From Chitinophaga sedimenti (lineage in GTDB: Bacteria > Bacteroidota > Bacteroidia > Chitinophagales > Chitinophagaceae), in assembly GCF_023156195.1 (NCBI RefSeq), contig NZ_JAKUKA010000001.1, forward strand, positions 4,154,001-4,218,000: a DNA stretch of 64,000 nucleotides, read 5' to 3'. Every line of letters starts with the position of its first letter. The stretch's first letter is position 1. Positions 51,344 to 62,056 of this stretch are shown here, one piece after another. The notes beneath the pieces are model-generated. The model had not been told where the DNA came from, searched no databases, and saw only the letters and a program-made list of their open reading frames with translations. Both the position numbers and the translations under genes were made by a program.

Positions 51344-52987
51344 ATGAACACATTTACGCTGACGGCCAACCTGGTCGACATTCCGGGCAAACGTACCTGG
51401 CCCGCTCACATCGCCGTTGAAAACGGCCGCATCCGCAGTATTACGGCTGCGGAAACCGCCACAGGCTATGTGTTGCCGGGCTTTATAGATGCACATGTGC
51501 ATGTGGAAAGTTCTATGTTAATTCCTTCTGAATTTGCGCGGCTGGCCGTGGTGCATGGTACCGTAGCCACGGTGTCCGACCCGCATGAAATTGCGAACGT
51601 GCTGGGTGTGAAAGGTGTAGAATATATGCTGGACAATGGCAAACAGGCGCCTTTCAAATTCTGGTTCGGAGCTCCGTCGTGCGTACCGGCAACGGTGTTT
51701 GAAACTGCGGGGGCGGCGGTTACAGCGGAAGATGTAGACCAGCTGCTGCAAAGACCCGACGTAGTGTATCTTTCTGAAATGATGAATTTCCCCGGCGTTT
51801 TGATGCAAGACCCGGAAGTGATGCAAAAAATAGCTTCCGCGAAAAAGTATGGGAAGCCTGTAGATGGGCATGCGCCCGGACTTCGGGGTGACGATGCACG
51901 CCGGTATATTGCAGCCGGCATCAGCACGGACCATGAATGTTTTACGGCGGAAGAAGCGTTGGACAAACTGCAATACGGCATGAAGATATTGATCCGCGAA
52001 GGCAGTGCGGCGCGCAATTTTGAAGCGCTGGCACCTTTGTTGGACGAGCACTATGCGAACATGATGTTTTGCAGTGACGATAAACACCCGGACAACCTCG
52101 TGGAGGGACATATCGACGTACTCGTGAAACGCGCATTGGCAAAGGGAATTGACGTGTACAAAGTATTACAGGTGGCCTGCATCAATCCCGTTCAACATTA
52201 TAAACTGGATGTAGGATTGTTGCAGATCGGCGATCCGGCTGACTTTATCGTCGTGGATGATCTGCAAAACTTTACAGTGCAGGCTACTTATATCAATGGA
52301 CAGCAAGTAGCGGAGGGTGGGCAAACACTCATCCCCAGCATACCTTCGGAGCCCGTAAATTACTTCCATGGCCGGCACTGGAAGCCGTCGGAGTTTCGCA
52401 TTCCCGCACCACCAGACGCGGGCGATTACGTTACTGTAAAAGTGATAGAAGCACTCGACGGGCAACTGATCACCAATACTATCACCGCCGAACTGCCTGT
52501 CATCAATAACTTCGTCACGACAGATGTGGCGCACGACGTATTGAAAATCGCCGTGGTGAACCGTTACAAAGAAGCGCCGGCAGCCATCGGCTTCATCCGC
52601 AACTTTGGCTTGCAGGAAGGCGCGATCGCCTCGTCGGTGGCGCACGACAGCCATAATATTATCGTGGTGGGGGTGAGCGACGAAGATATCTGCGACGCTG
52701 TGAACGAAATTATCCGCCACCAGGGCGGCGTTACGGTGACATTAAACACATCTTCCCAAACTTTACCTTTACCGGTAGCTGGCTTGATGAGCCCACTCGA
52801 CGGCTACGAAGTAGCACGCAGGTACAGCGAAGTGGATGCTGCGGCAAAAGCCCTGGGCAGCACGCTGGAGGCGCCTTTCATGACATTATCGTTTATGGCG
52901 TTGCTGGTCATCCCACATCTCAAACTCAGCGACCTGGGGTTATTTGATGGTGATACGTTTTCCTTCACCGAAGTGCTATTAAAATGA
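51344..52987 (+). CDS. ade: Adenine deaminase
   Basis: Converts adenine to hypoxanthine and ammonia in purine salvage. 547 residues, intact, the normal length of bacterial AdeC-type enzymes of the amidohydrolase superfamily. Metal-binding motif [19 protein letters not shown], the following [33 protein letters not shown], and [19 protein letters not shown]. The conserved SDDKHPDNL and C-terminal [16 protein letters not shown] complete the set. Single-gene unit; shares its terminator with anmK. Confidence 0.95.
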   Translation: MNTFTLTANLVDIPGKRTWPAHIAVENGRIRSITAAETATGYVLPGFIDAHVHVESSMLIPSEFARLAVVHGTVATVSDPHEIANVLGVKGVEYMLDNGKQAPFKFWFGAPSCVPATVFETAGAAVTAEDVDQLLQRPDVVYLSEMMNFPGVLMQDPEVMQKIASAKKYGKPVDGHAPGLRGDDARRYIAAGISTDHECFTAEEALDKLQYGMKILIREGSAARNFEALAPLLDEHYANMMFCSDDKHPDNLVEGHIDVLVKRALAKGIDVYKVLQVACINPVQHYKLDVGLLQIGDPADFIVVDDLQNFTVQATYINGQQVAEGGQTLIPSIPSEPVNYFHGRHWKPSEFRIPAPPDAGDYVTVKVIEALDGQLITNTITAELPVINNFVTTDVAHDVLKIAVVNRYKEAPAAIGFIRNFGLQEGAIASSVAHDSHNIIVVGVSDEDICDAVNEIIRHQGGVTVTLNTSSQTLPLPVAGLMSPLDGYEVARRYSEVDAAAKALGSTLEAPFMTLSFMALLVIPHLKLSDLGLFDGDTFSFTEVLLK

Positions 52988-53020
52988 AAGACGCCCGGGC
53001 ATGTGCCCGGGCGTCTTTTT
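52988..53020. terminator. Bidirectional terminator between ade and anmK
   Basis: Perfect stem AGACGCCCGGGCA / TGCCCGGGCGTCT with a two- to four-base centre and T5 on the plus-strand side. It lies directly after the adenine deaminase stop and 18 bp from the anmK stop. Confidence 0.9.
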
Positions 53021-53037
53021 AATGTTGATATTTTTAT

Positions 53038-54141
53038 TTACGCTTGGCCCATCCACAACGCTCCACCAACGCTGTTGCGCGAAGCGCCGGTTACAGACGA
53101 TAACACATTTTCTTCCTGCCTCCAACGCAATGCGCCGATTAAGGCCATAATAATCGCTTCTTTGTAAGCCACCGTTTGCTCGTCCGGCACCACCACATCG
53201 ATACCCAGTTGCTCCAATTTGTCATGAATTCGCTGCACGAGAAACGTATTGAATGCGCCACCGCCCGTTACCGGGAGTTTCCTGGCCGGCACCGTGGGCG
53301 TAATACCCGGATGAATTTTCAGGATCGCTTCATATACCTGCTGCGCCACGTGCTCTACGTACGTGCGTAGTTTACCCTGGATTGAAATACTGTGCTCGCG
53401 GATGATTGGCAGCACAATGTCGGTTCCGAATTCGTTAGCCAGCGACTTAGGGAAATTTTGCCCGTAATATGGCAAGGCGTTAAGTCGTGCAAGCAACGCT
53501 TCGTCCACAATACCGTTGGACGCCAGGACGCCGTTTTCGTCGTATTCGCGGCCCAGCTGCTGCGACAACGTGTTCAGCACACGATTAGCGGGACAAATAT
53601 CAAATGCCACAAATTTACCGGCGGCTGTTTCCGCAGAAATATTCGCGATGCCGCCGAGGTTAAGCCAACCCGAGAAGCCCGGCAGCAAAAGCTTTTCGCC
53701 AATCGGTACAATAGGCGCCCCTTGTCCGCCCAATGCCACATCCATCGCGCGAAGGTCGCTGATTACCGGCAAGTTGGTAACCGCACTGATTGCAGCGCCA
53801 TCGCCAATCTGGGCGGTCATACGCTCTGCGGGAGCGTGAAACACGGTGTGGCCGTGCGATGCAATAAAATGCACCTGGTGGTCCAGTTGATGTTGCTGAA
53901 TAAAATCATTCACCTGCTCGCCCAGGTAGTGCCCGTAGGCGCTGTGCAGCAACAGGTATTCTTTAGCGGATAATTGCGGGGCGCCGGCAAGTTTCCCGAG
54001 CCATTCGGCGGTGTAGGGTTTGCAATCGGCCGCCACAATGGCGTACGTCCACTGCCCCCTGACTTCCGTTAACTCTGCAAAAACGATGTCCAGCCCATCG
54101 AGCGAGCTGCCGGACATTAAACCGATCACCTTATATACCAT
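53038..54141 (-). CDS. anmK: Anhydro-N-acetylmuramic acid kinase
   Basis: Phosphorylates 1,6-anhydro-MurNAc released from peptidoglycan turnover, for wall recycling. 367 residues from MVYKVIGLMSGSSLDGLDIV at 54141; an upstream ATG at 54270 would add 43 residues of unlikely leader. The family motifs are the N-terminal GLMSGSSLDGLD, FIASHGHTVFHAP, GDGAAISAVTNLPVISDLRA, and LNLGGIANI. The C-terminus VTGASRNSVGGALWMGQA is characteristic. Intact. Confidence 0.94.
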   Translation of the reverse strand: MVYKVIGLMSGSSLDGLDIVFAELTEVRGQWTYAIVAADCKPYTAEWLGKLAGAPQLSAKEYLLLHSAYGHYLGEQVNDFIQQHQLDHQVHFIASHGHTVFHAPAERMTAQIGDGAAISAVTNLPVISDLRAMDVALGGQGAPIVPIGEKLLLPGFSGWLNLGGIANISAETAAGKFVAFDICPANRVLNTLSQQLGREYDENGVLASNGIVDEALLARLNALPYYGQNFPKSLANEFGTDIVLPIIREHSISIQGKLRTYVEHVAQQVYEAILKIHPGITPTVPARKLPVTGGGAFNTFLVQRIHDKLEQLGIDVVVPDEQTVAYKEAIIMALIGALRWRQEENVLSSVTGASRNSVGGALWMGQA

Positions 54142-54261
54142 GCCTGTTTTTTTGCGCAAAGGTAAAGTCATTGGCGGAAAAAGAAATTTTGAAAAAAGAG
54201 GATCGTGTTTATGGAATACCTGATTTCCACTGCATCCTGTTGTCAGAACAAAGAAAAAACC

Positions 54262-56119
54262 ATGAAGCATACATTTGTCACCCTACTGATATTATTACTG
54301 GGCATTGGCGCCCAGGCGCAAACCCGTGTGGTAAAAGGATTGGTAAAGGACGAAAACGGGCAACCTTTGCCTGGTGTGAGCATCCAGATTACCAATACCA
54401 ATAAAGGCTATACAACAAACACCCAGGGTGTTTACTCGGGCGCTTTCCCACAGTTGGCGACATCGCTGACGATAAGCTATATCGGATATGATCTGCAGGT
54501 GGTGCGCCTTCCGGCGGGTAAAAGGGATACGACGGTTAACTTTTCCCTGACACCCAGTCAGCAGCAGCTGAAAGATATCGTGGTGGGCTACGCAATGCAG
54601 GAGAAAGCTGCCGTAGCAAGCGGCTACGTTCAGGCACAGCGCCGGGAACTACGTAGAAGCAAACGCGAAGCCCCGGCCCCCCGCCCCATGAACACGGAAG
54701 ACTACAGCGCCATCAACGAAAACATCTTCCACCAGGTTAAAAACCGGCCACTGAGCACATTTTCAGCGGATGTGGACAGGGCTTCGTACTCCAACGTGCG
54801 CCGCTTCCTGAACCAGGGTTTGATGCCGCCGAAAGATGCGATCCGCACAGAAGAAATGATCAACTACTTCGATTACCAATATGCGCAGCCAACGGACGAC
54901 GCGCCGGTGGCGATACATACAGACATGGCGGTTTGTCCCTGGAACAGCGCGAACCGGCTGGTGCGTATCGGCATACAAGGAAAAAAGTAGATGTAAAGGA
55001 CCTGCCAGCCTCCAATATTGTATTCCTGCTCGATGTATCCGGCTCGATGAGCGATGAAAACAAACTGCCGCTGGTGAAACAGGCGTTCCGCGCACTGGTG
55101 GCACAGTTGCGCGCGCAGGACAAAGTGGCGATCGTGGTTTATGCAGGGGCTGCCGGTCTTGTGCTGCCTGCGACATCCGGCGAACACAAAACCCGTATCC
55201 CGGATGCGCTGGATAAATTGTCGGCCGGCGGCTCCACGGCGGGCGGACAGGGTATTGAACTGGCCTATAAAGTGGCAGTAGAGAATTTCGTAAAAGGCGG
55301 CAACAACCGGGTGATACTGGCTACAGACGGAGATTTCAACGTAGGCTCTTCCAGCGATGCAGACATGCAACGGCTGATCGAATCAAAGAAGGAAAGCGGC
55401 GTATTCCTGTCCGTACTCGGTTTCGGCATGGGCAACTATAAAGACAATAAACTGGAAACCCTTGCCGATAAAGGTGATGGCAACTATGCTTACATCGACA
55501 ATTTTGAAGAGGCGCGCCGCATTTTTGTGACCGAATTTGGTGGCACGCTGTTTACCATTGCGAAAGACGTGAAACTGCAGGTGGAATTCAACCCGAAGCT
55601 GGTAGCAGCTTACAGGCTGATTGGCTATGAAAACAGGGCGCTGAATGACGAAGACTTCAACAATGATAAAAAAGATGCGGGCGATATGGGCTCCGGCCAT
55701 ACCGTTACGGCTTTGTACGAAGTGGTACCTGTTGGCACCCCCATGGCTGCCGGGCAGGTGGACCCGCTAAAATACCAGCAGTACATTACCGGTCCGGGAG
55801 CGACCAGTGGCGAAGTACTCACCGTAAAAGTACGCTACAAAAAACCGGATGGTAACAAAAGCATGCTCTTATCCAAAGTATTGAACAGCTCTTCGCAGCC
55901 TATCGACAATGCACCGGCCGACTTCCGGATGGCGGCTGCCGTGGCCGAATTTGGGATGCTGCTCCGGGATTCGGAATTTAAGGCGAACGCCAGCTACGGC
56001 CAAGTGATTAACATGGCCGCCGGGGCGAAGGTACAGACGCGGAAGGTTACAGGGCCGAATTCATTCAATTGGCAAAGAAGGCCGCCCTGCTGCACCCGGA
56101 TGTGGCAAAAGCAGAATAA
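54262..56119 (+). CDS. von Willebrand factor A-domain protein with carboxypeptidase-like domain (two frameshifts)
   Basis: Exported protein of about 619 residues after repair. Signal peptide MKHTFVTLLILLLGIGAQAQ, then a carboxypeptidase regulatory-like fold (VVKGLVKDENGQPLPGVSIQ), an Arg-rich linker, an N-terminal YfbK-like domain (TFSADVDRASYSNVRRFLNQ), and the VWA domain with the MIDAS motif DVSGSM and a GGNNRVILATDGDFNVG strand. Breaks, each one missing base: the A6 run at 54981-54986 (restored GKKVDVKDLPASN) and near 56030 (KGTDAEGYRAEFIQLAKKAA). The true stop is the TAA at 56117-56119 after HPDVAKAE. Probable surface or periplasmic adhesive or stress protein; partner unknown. Confidence 0.88.
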
Positions 56120-56153
56120 GCAAATTTTTCACCAGGAAGATAAATTAACCCGG

Positions 56154-56182
56154 GAAGCGGCCACAAGGCCGCTTCTTCTTTT
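56154..56182 (+). terminator. Terminator of the VWA gene
   Basis: Stem GAAGCGGCC / GGCCGCTTC with ACAA loop, followed by TTCTTTT. It lies 35 bp beyond the VWA stop. Confidence 0.85.
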
Positions 56183-56250
56183 AAAACAACACGTATTTTG
56201 CAGTCGGTTTGCCAATAAAGTGGTATTTTGAAACAGTAAACGGGCAATGT

Positions 56251-56904
56251 ATGATCATCAATCTCAGTGAATTAAACTCTCTTGTAGGCGATTGGCTGGC
56301 AGATATCCGCGACGTGGAAGTGCAGAACGACCGCATGCGTTTTCGCCGAAACCTTGAACGGGTGGGCGAAGTAGCAGCTTATGAAATCAGCAAAATGCTG
56401 GATTTCGTAGCCAGGGAAGTGCAGACCCCGCTGGGTACCGCCAACTGTATGGTCATAAAAAACCAACCGGTTATCGGCACAATATTAAGGGCAGGGTTAG
56501 CGTTACATCAGGGTTTAGTCAATTATTTTGATAAAGCGGACCATGCGTATATCTCGGCCTACCGGAAACACAACCACGACGGTTCGTTCGACATTAGCCT
56601 GGAATATGTTTCATGCCCTGCGCTGGATAACAAAGTGCTTATTCTATCGGATCCTATGCTGGCGACCGGCGCCTCACTGGTAAAAACGATCGAACACCTG
56701 ATGGTTTATGGCAAACCCGCTCATATTCACATCGTTACGGCCATTGCCTGCACCATCGGCATCGAATACGTGCAACGCATCACCGATGTGCCGCTCACGA
56801 TCTGGGCAGGTGATGTGGATGACGAACTAACTGCTAAAGGATACATTGTTCCCGGACTCGGTGATGCAGGCGACCTTGCATTTGGGGCAAAAATGCAGCA
56901 GTAA
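56251..56904 (+). CDS. upp: Uracil phosphoribosyltransferase
   Basis: Makes UMP from uracil and PRPP in pyrimidine salvage. 217 residues from MIINLSELNSLVGDWLADIR at 56251. The PRPP-binding loop is VLILSDPMLATGASLVKTI; the uracil-binding end is GYIVPGLGDAGDLAFG. The upstream part RFRRNLERVGEVAAYEISK matches the family. The form is the longer eukaryote-like one seen in many Bacteroidota. Intact and transcribed alone. Confidence 0.95.
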   Translation: MIINLSELNSLVGDWLADIRDVEVQNDRMRFRRNLERVGEVAAYEISKMLDFVAREVQTPLGTANCMVIKNQPVIGTILRAGLALHQGLVNYFDKADHAYISAYRKHNHDGSFDISLEYVSCPALDNKVLILSDPMLATGASLVKTIEHLMVYGKPAHIHIVTAIACTIGIEYVQRITDVPLTIWAGDVDDELTAKGYIVPGLGDAGDLAFGAKMQQ

Positions 56905-57024
56905 AGGGCCTTTTTACCTGGTAAATCGATACTTATTATATAATTTTAATTTGAAATATGACATTATTCATGTACTTTCACATTGTATAGTGTCTGGAGT
57001 ATCTACCCTATACGAAGAACCTGT

Positions 57025-58040
57025 ATGAAACGATTACTACTATCTTTAGCCATAATCTTGTTTTTGACACGGACTGCCAGTGCACAGGATCCGCACTTCA
57101 CGCAATTTTTGCGTCACCGCTGACACTGAACCCGGCTTACACCGGCTACTTTTCCGGAGATGTCCGTTTTGCAGCCAACTACCGCTCCCAGTGGCGCAGC
57201 ATAGCATCGCCGTTTATTACCGGTACTGCGTCTGCCGACTTTTCCATCTTAAAGAATGTAATTGCTTATAATGATATATGGGGTGTGGGCGTGATTGGCT
57301 TGTATGATAAAACAGGCGCCGGTGCGCTGACATCCAACTATGTTGGCCTGAGCACTGCCTACCATAAGGGACTTGACCCGGAAGGCCTGCACACACTGGG
57401 TTTAGGCGTCCAGGTAGCGTGGGTGTCTAAACGTGTAGACCCGACGAAGCTGATTTTTGAGAACCAGATTGATAACAACGGTTACAACCCTTCTATTCCA
57501 AGCAACGAAAATATTCCCAACCCGAGCATCGGTTACCCGGACTTCAATGTAGGCCTACTTTACAACGGCCTGATCGGCGAAAACTCCAACATGTTCCTGG
57601 GTGCTTCCTACTACCATATTACCCAGCCCACAGAAACTTTCATGGACCAGAACAACAACCGCCTCAGCTACCGTTATACGTTCCAGGGTGGTGGTTCGTT
57701 CCCTGTAAACGGCAACAACCGCATTCACATGAGCGCGCACTACATGCGCCAGAATGAGGCCACAGAAACTGCGTTCGGTGGCGCTTACGGCTTTTTGCTG
57801 AATGGTATGCCCGAAGATCCGACCACCTTTTACATTGGCAGCTGGTATCGTTTAAAAGACGCGGTAAACCCATATGTAGCGCTGGAAATAAACGGCCTGC
57901 AGGTGGGCATCAGCTACGACATGAACGTATCTACCCTGAAGCCAGCATCGCAGTACAGGGGCGGCTTTGAACTGTCGATCATCTACATCCGCCGCCACAA
58001 CGAAAATTCAAAATATAAAACATTGTGTCCCCGCTTCTAA
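57025..58040 (+). CDS. PorP/SprF family type IX secretion system membrane protein (one frameshift)
   Basis: Outer-membrane protein of about 338 residues linked to the type IX secretion and gliding apparatus. Signal peptide MKRLLLSLAIILFLTRTASA, then DPHFTQFF-ASPLTLNPAYTG, the hallmark of the family. The frame breaks at the T5 run 57106-57110, one base short. The rest, GLYDKTGAGALTSNYVGLST to FELSIIYIRRHNENSKYKT, is a predicted beta-barrel. PorP/SprF genes often follow a large adhesin gene; here none is adjacent, so its secreted partner is unknown. Its TAA overlaps the stop of the opposite-strand glycosylase gene. Confidence 0.9.
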
Positions 58041-58660
58041 AGCGGGAGTGCGTTGAGCCCTTTTCCTCTGCTGACCCATGGATTATTTTTCAGGGAAAAG
58101 CGATAGGGCAATAAAGCATCTTCTTTTGCGTAGGCCACGCCTACCCGGGTGCCAGCTACAATTTGAGTAGCTGGCACTTTTGTTTTGCCTTCTTCTATCC
58201 AGATTTCGTTGCCGGTTAAATCCGTGCCCGTATGACTGGTGTGGATGCCCAGCGCTTTGGTTAAACTACCGGGGCCGCCGGTGAGCGTATAATCCAGCTT
58301 CGTTTTCTTACACCTTTCCAACATGACATCGATCCCCTCGAGTGGTTGCAAAGCCCTTACGAGCACGGCATGCGGCACGTCACGGTGATTGGTGACCACG
58401 TTAAACAGGTGATGAATACCATAGCAGAGATATACGTAGGCGAGTCCGCCCGGGGCGTACATAATTTCCGTGCGGGCAGTGCGGCGGCCGCCAAATGCGT
58501 GCGAAGCTTTGTCCTTTACACCGGCATAGGCCTCGGTTTCCACGATCACGCCACTTGTTCGCATATTGTTAAATTGTGTTACCAATATTTTTCCGAGCAA
58601 TGATTTTGCTATCTTACACACGTCCTGTTGCTCGTAAAATTCGCGGGCTACTTTATCCAT
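58037..58660 (-). CDS. DNA-3-methyladenine glycosylase, AAG/MPG type
   Basis: Base-excision repair enzyme of about 207 residues from MDKVAREFYEQQDVCKIAKS at 58660; an ATG at 58714 would add 18 residues. The signatures are GVIVETEAYAGVKDKASHAF, with the catalytic Glu and the conserved Tyr, and the core GGLAYVYLCYGIHHLFNVVT, then VLVRALQPLEGI and GGPGSLTKALGI. Intact. It converges on the PorP/SprF gene, with overlapping stop codons (58037-58040). Confidence 0.93.
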   Translation of the reverse strand: MDKVAREFYEQQDVCKIAKSLLGKILVTQFNNMRTSGVIVETEAYAGVKDKASHAFGGRRTARTEIMYAPGGLAYVYLCYGIHHLFNVVTNHRDVPHAVLVRALQPLEGIDVMLERCKKTKLDYTLTGGPGSLTKALGIHTSHTGTDLTGNEIWIEEGKTKVPATQIVAGTRVGVAYAKEDALLPYRFSLKNNPWVSRGKGLNALPL

Positions 58661-58715
58661 CCTGTAAAAATGCATTAATTTAGAATGCAGGTCTAAGTTA
58701 CTGGTAAAGCTCATT

Positions 58716-59503
58716 ATGTCACATATAAAAAATTAATAGGTTTTGTTTTCGTTCAGAGAGTTCTGGGTGCGTTGCAGGCGTATGGCAAAGCACATCAATT
58801 CATCATCAAACACCGGTTATGGAAGTGGATTATCATTCCCGGTGTGATTTACTGTTTGTTGTTTATACTGGGCACGTTCTTCGTGTGGAGTTATTCTGGC
58901 GAGTTCGTGGAATATCTTTTTAACCTGTTGCCGCTAAAAATGTGGATCGCAGACCTGGAAAAAGTTGGGTCAACTTTTTGTTCCTGCTACTGGGCTTTTC
59001 TATCCGCATTATATTTTTCCTGTTATACGCCTCCTTTTAAGTATTTGTTTTTAATAGTGGGCTCACCGGTTTTTGCCTACCTCTCGGAGAAAACGGAAGC
59101 CATTATCCAACATAAAGATTTTCCTTTTAGCTGGAAACAGTTGATGGAAGATATTATCCGCGGTATAAAACTTTCGTTCCGCAATCTCTTGTACCAGACG
59201 GTATACATGTTCCTGGTTTTCCTGCTGGCCTTTATTCCCGTGGTGGGGTGGATTACGCCGCTCATTGCACTGATTTTAGAAAGCTATTATTTTGGATTTT
59301 CGATGATGGACTACAGCTTCGAGCGCCGCCGCTGGACCATGGGACAGAGTATTAATTATATTGGCCAGCACCGCGGTATGGCCATTGGCAACGGTGTAGT
59401 ATTTTATATCATGATGCTGGTGCCTGTTATCGGCTGGATCGTAGCGCCCTGCTACGCTGTAATCGCCGCTACTATTCACCTGCAACAACAACGCCTGCCA
59501 TGA
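58716..59503 (+). CDS. EI24-domain (CysZ-like) membrane protein (three frameshifts)
   Basis: Polytopic membrane protein of about 262 residues. The true start is the ATG at 58716 (MSHIKKLIGFVFVQRVLG), joined by one added A at the A6 run 58727-58732. Hydrophobic segments: WIIIPGVIYCLLFILGTFFV, FLVFLLAFIPVVGWITPLIA and VVFYIMMLVPVIGWIVAPCY. Between about 58967 and 59038 the displayed frame is wrong: the alternative frame reads VNFLFLLLGFSIRIIFFLLY, a further membrane helix, so a loss and a gain cancel out. The family resembles CysZ sulfate permeases, but EI24 proteins vary in role. Its stop TGA overlaps the next gene's ATG. Confidence 0.85.
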
Positions 59504-60208
59504 GCCAATTAGGAAAAGTTTACCTGCTGCCGACGGTATTAAGTCCGGACGCACTTTTTACCATACCCGCCTACATTACTGACCGCTCGCGGCAGATCAA
59601 AGTATTTTTGTAGAAAATGAACGTACTGCGCGGCGCTTCCTGAAAGCGCTGGACCGCAACATCAATATAGATGAACTGGAGCTGCACCTCATGCACGAAA
59701 ACCATGCACCGGACCTGAATGTGGCGAAAAAAGCACTGCAGGCGGGAAAAGACATCGGGATATTGAGCGAAGCCGGATGCCCTGCTATTGCCGATCCGGG
59801 CAACCTCGTGGTACATGCGGCGCACAGTATAGGCGCTACCGTGGTTCCCATGGTGGGACCGAGTTCTATATTATTAGCATTGATGGCATCGGGGATGAAC
59901 GGGCAGAATTTTCAGTTTATCGGTTACCTGCCAATAAAACCGCCGGAGCGTGGCAGAGCCATTAAGGAACTGGAGTTAACAAGCCAGAAAAACGGGCAAA
60001 CACAATTGTTTATAGAAACGCCTTACCGGAACGGCCAGATGTTTAAAGATATTCTCGCTAACTGTAAAGACCAAACGCTCCTCTGCATAGCGGCCGACCT
60101 GACCGCACCGCAAGAATACATCCGCACATTACCCATTAAAGAGTGGAAAAAATGCCGGAGCCTGCATTACACAAGCGTCCGGCAATATTCTTAATCATGG
60201 CGGGTTGA
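59500..60208 (+). CDS. SAM-dependent methyltransferase, tetrapyrrole methylase fold (RsmI-like) (two frameshifts)
   Basis: About 236 residues after repair. Start MSQLGKVYLLPTVLSPDALF at 59500, overlapping the EI24 stop (ATGA). Motifs of the RsmI/TP-methylase family: GILSEAGCPAIADPGNLVV, VVPMVGPSSILLALMASGMN, GYLPIKPPERGRAIKELE, and LFIETPYRNGQMFKDIL. Breaks, each one missing base: near 59583 (restored ITDPLAADQSIFVENERTAR) and the A6 run 60147-60152 (EWKKMPEPALHKRPAIFLIM, stop 60206-60208). It is shorter than RsmI of E. coli, as are other Bacteroidota copies. Likely rRNA 2'-O-methyltransferase, but the substrate is not shown. Confidence 0.85.
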
Positions 60209-60283
60209 GCGCCTTGTTGCGGTTGAAGTGAGTGACACAGCGGCGGCTGAAAAAAGATCAGCGGCTGGTCACATTAAAAGCCA

Positions 60284-60673
60284 CTATGGTAAAGTAGTGC
60301 TGGTGGGAGACGGGCTTACGCTGATCACACTGTCCACAATATATTTGCTCATCCCCCGCCAGGGCAATGCGCCCCGGTACTCCCTGTAATGTACATTTAC
60401 CCATTTGCCGCTGTTGGTCATCAGCTGCTGGGCAACTCTTTCGTCCTCCACCGAAAACTGGAACTCGTTGGATTGAAACGATCCGGAGGCGCCCTTGAAG
60501 CCGACCTGTATGATTTTTGCTTCGTAGGTTTTCCAGATGTAGCCTTTTTTCATGATGTAGTTGAGCTCTCCTGCGCGCGGGCCTTCGCCAAACACGAAAA
60601 AGAACTGGAACCAACCCCAACCCAGGATCAGCAGTACGATGACCACCGTAATAATTGTAATGAAACGACGCAT
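60284..60673 (-). CDS. Small membrane-anchored protein of unknown function
   Basis: 129 residues with one N-terminal hydrophobic segment (MRRFITIITVVIVLLILGWG) and a soluble domain: GEGPRAGELNYIMKKGYIWK, QSNEFQFSVEDERVAQQLM, YREYRGALPWRGMSKYIVD. This is a conserved Bacteroidota family that has been labelled 6-phosphogluconate dehydrogenase in some databases; nothing in the sequence supports that, as there is no dinucleotide-binding motif. It lies just downstream of the M28 peptidase on the same strand with a 9-bp gap, so they are probably cotranscribed. Confidence 0.7.
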   Translation of the reverse strand: MRRFITIITVVIVLLILGWGWFQFFFVFGEGPRAGELNYIMKKGYIWKTYEAKIIQVGFKGASGSFQSNEFQFSVEDERVAQQLMTNSGKWVNVHYREYRGALPWRGMSKYIVDSVISVSPSPTSTTLP

Positions 60674-60682
60674 ATGTTAGTT

Positions 60683-62056
60683 TTATAAACCATATTGATC
60701 CACCAGGTACAACAACGCCGCCATGCCTACTGCACCAAGCTCCAGCTCGCGCTTGTTCACCGCTTCAAACACATCGGACGCTGCATGATGCACGTCAAAA
60801 TAACGCTGGGAGTCCGGAGAAAGTTCACCCATGGGTGTACCCAGTGCGCGATGCAGGAAGCCCACATCTACACCGCCGCCTTCTTCATCAAAATCGTACA
60901 GGCCGTAAGGCAGCAATAGCGGCTTCCAGGAAAGTACCTTTGCTCTTTTCGCGGGTTCCATTTCCAGCATAAAACCACGGGGTGTAAAGCCTCCCGCATC
61001 ACTTTCGAGGGCAAATACATGCTTTTCGTTTTTTGCTTTGGCCTCGTCGGCATACTTGGCCGCACCGCGGGCGCCGTTTTCTTCGTTAGCAAATAATACT
61101 ACGCGCAGCGTGCGTTTGGGACGAATACCCAATGCTTTATAAGCTCTTAAGATTTCGATGGATTGTACACAACCGGCACCATCGTCATGCGCACCTTCGG
61201 CGAGGTCCCAGCTATCGAGGTGACCACCAACGGTGATATACTCGTCGGGGAATTCACTGCCGCGGATGTACCCGATCACGTTATGGCCAATGGTATCGGG
61301 CAGCTTCTGGCAATTCGTGCGCAGGTACAACTGCATCGATGGATCGTTGCCAATGCGCTGGCTGAAGCGGTCGGCATCTTTCAGGCCAATGGCTACCGCG
61401 GGGATCTTAGGCGCGTCTTCCGCGTAGTTCACTGAGCCGGTATGCGGGTGGTTGTCTGCACTGTGCGACATAGACCGTACTACCACGGCTACAGCCCCGT
61501 ATTTGGCAGCGCGGCTGGCGCCCGAACCGCGGTACTTCACGGCATCGCCGTAAGAATGAAAGGTCTTAACATGCGTATCGATAAAAGGATAATTGTAGAA
61601 CACGATTTTGCCTTTCACTTCATCTTTGCGCTTCTCCAGCTCTTCGAAAGATTTTACCTCGATCACAGCTGCCGTAACGCCTTTGGCGCCCGTACCCACG
61701 GAGTTGCCGAGGGCGGCGATGTTCAGCGGCGGTACGAAGTCGCGGCGTTTGGAAATGATGCGGGCCTGTTCTTTGGCGCCCCTGATCCAATGCGGTACCA
61801 TACATTCCTGCAGGTATACGGAGTCGGCACCGGCGGCTTTCAGCGCGGCCACGCCCCATTTTTCGGCTTTCACCATGCCGGCAGATCCCGCCAGGCGGGC
61901 GCCCACCGTTTTGGTGAGTACTCTCAGATCCTCATAGGCATTACTGTTGGAGAGAATTTCGTTGGCAATCCTGCGTATCTCTGCGGAGTCCTTTTGCTGT
62001 GCGTAACTAAACTGGAAAGCTCCGCAGGCCAGGGCAATTAATAAGTGTTTTTTCAT
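60683..62056 (-). CDS. M28 family metallopeptidase (carboxypeptidase Q-like)
   Basis: Secreted zinc peptidase of 457 residues, intact. Signal peptide MKKHLLIALACGAFQFSYAQ. A PA-domain-like insertion (about 130-230) lies before the catalytic domain. Zinc ligands: GGHLDSWDLAEGAHDDGAGC (His and Asp), the Glu pair of FANEENGARGA, the Asp of ALESDAGGFTPRG and a late His in VHHAASDVFEAV. The layout resembles carboxypeptidase Q-type exopeptidases that release amino acids from peptides outside the cell. Confidence 0.92.
   Translation of the reverse strand: MKKHLLIALACGAFQFSYAQQKDSAEIRRIANEILSNSNAYEDLRVLTKTVGARLAGSAGMVKAEKWGVAALKAAGADSVYLQECMVPHWIRGAKEQARIISKRRDFVPPLNIAALGNSVGTGAKGVTAAVIEVKSFEELEKRKDEVKGKIVFYNYPFIDTHVKTFHSYGDAVKYRGSGASRAAKYGAVAVVVRSMSHSADNHPHTGSVNYAEDAPKIPAVAIGLKDADRFSQRIGNDPSMQLYLRTNCQKLPDTIGHNVIGYIRGSEFPDEYITVGGHLDSWDLAEGAHDDGAGCVQSIEILRAYKALGIRPKRTLRVVLFANEENGARGAAKYADEAKAKNEKHVFALESDAGGFTPRGFMLEMEPAKRAKVLSWKPLLLPYGLYDFDEEGGGVDVGFLHRALGTPMGELSPDSQRYFDVHHAASDVFEAVNKRELELGAVGMAALLYLVDQYGL

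Noticed and set aside
58037-58714. ATG at 58714 as the start of the 3-methyladenine glycosylase
   Set aside because: The first 18 residues are unlike the family; the ATG at 58660 begins directly at the conserved region.
60258-60620. An Arg-rich open frame overlapping the 60284-60673 gene
   Set aside because: It is an alternative frame of a conserved membrane-anchored protein, without any motif.
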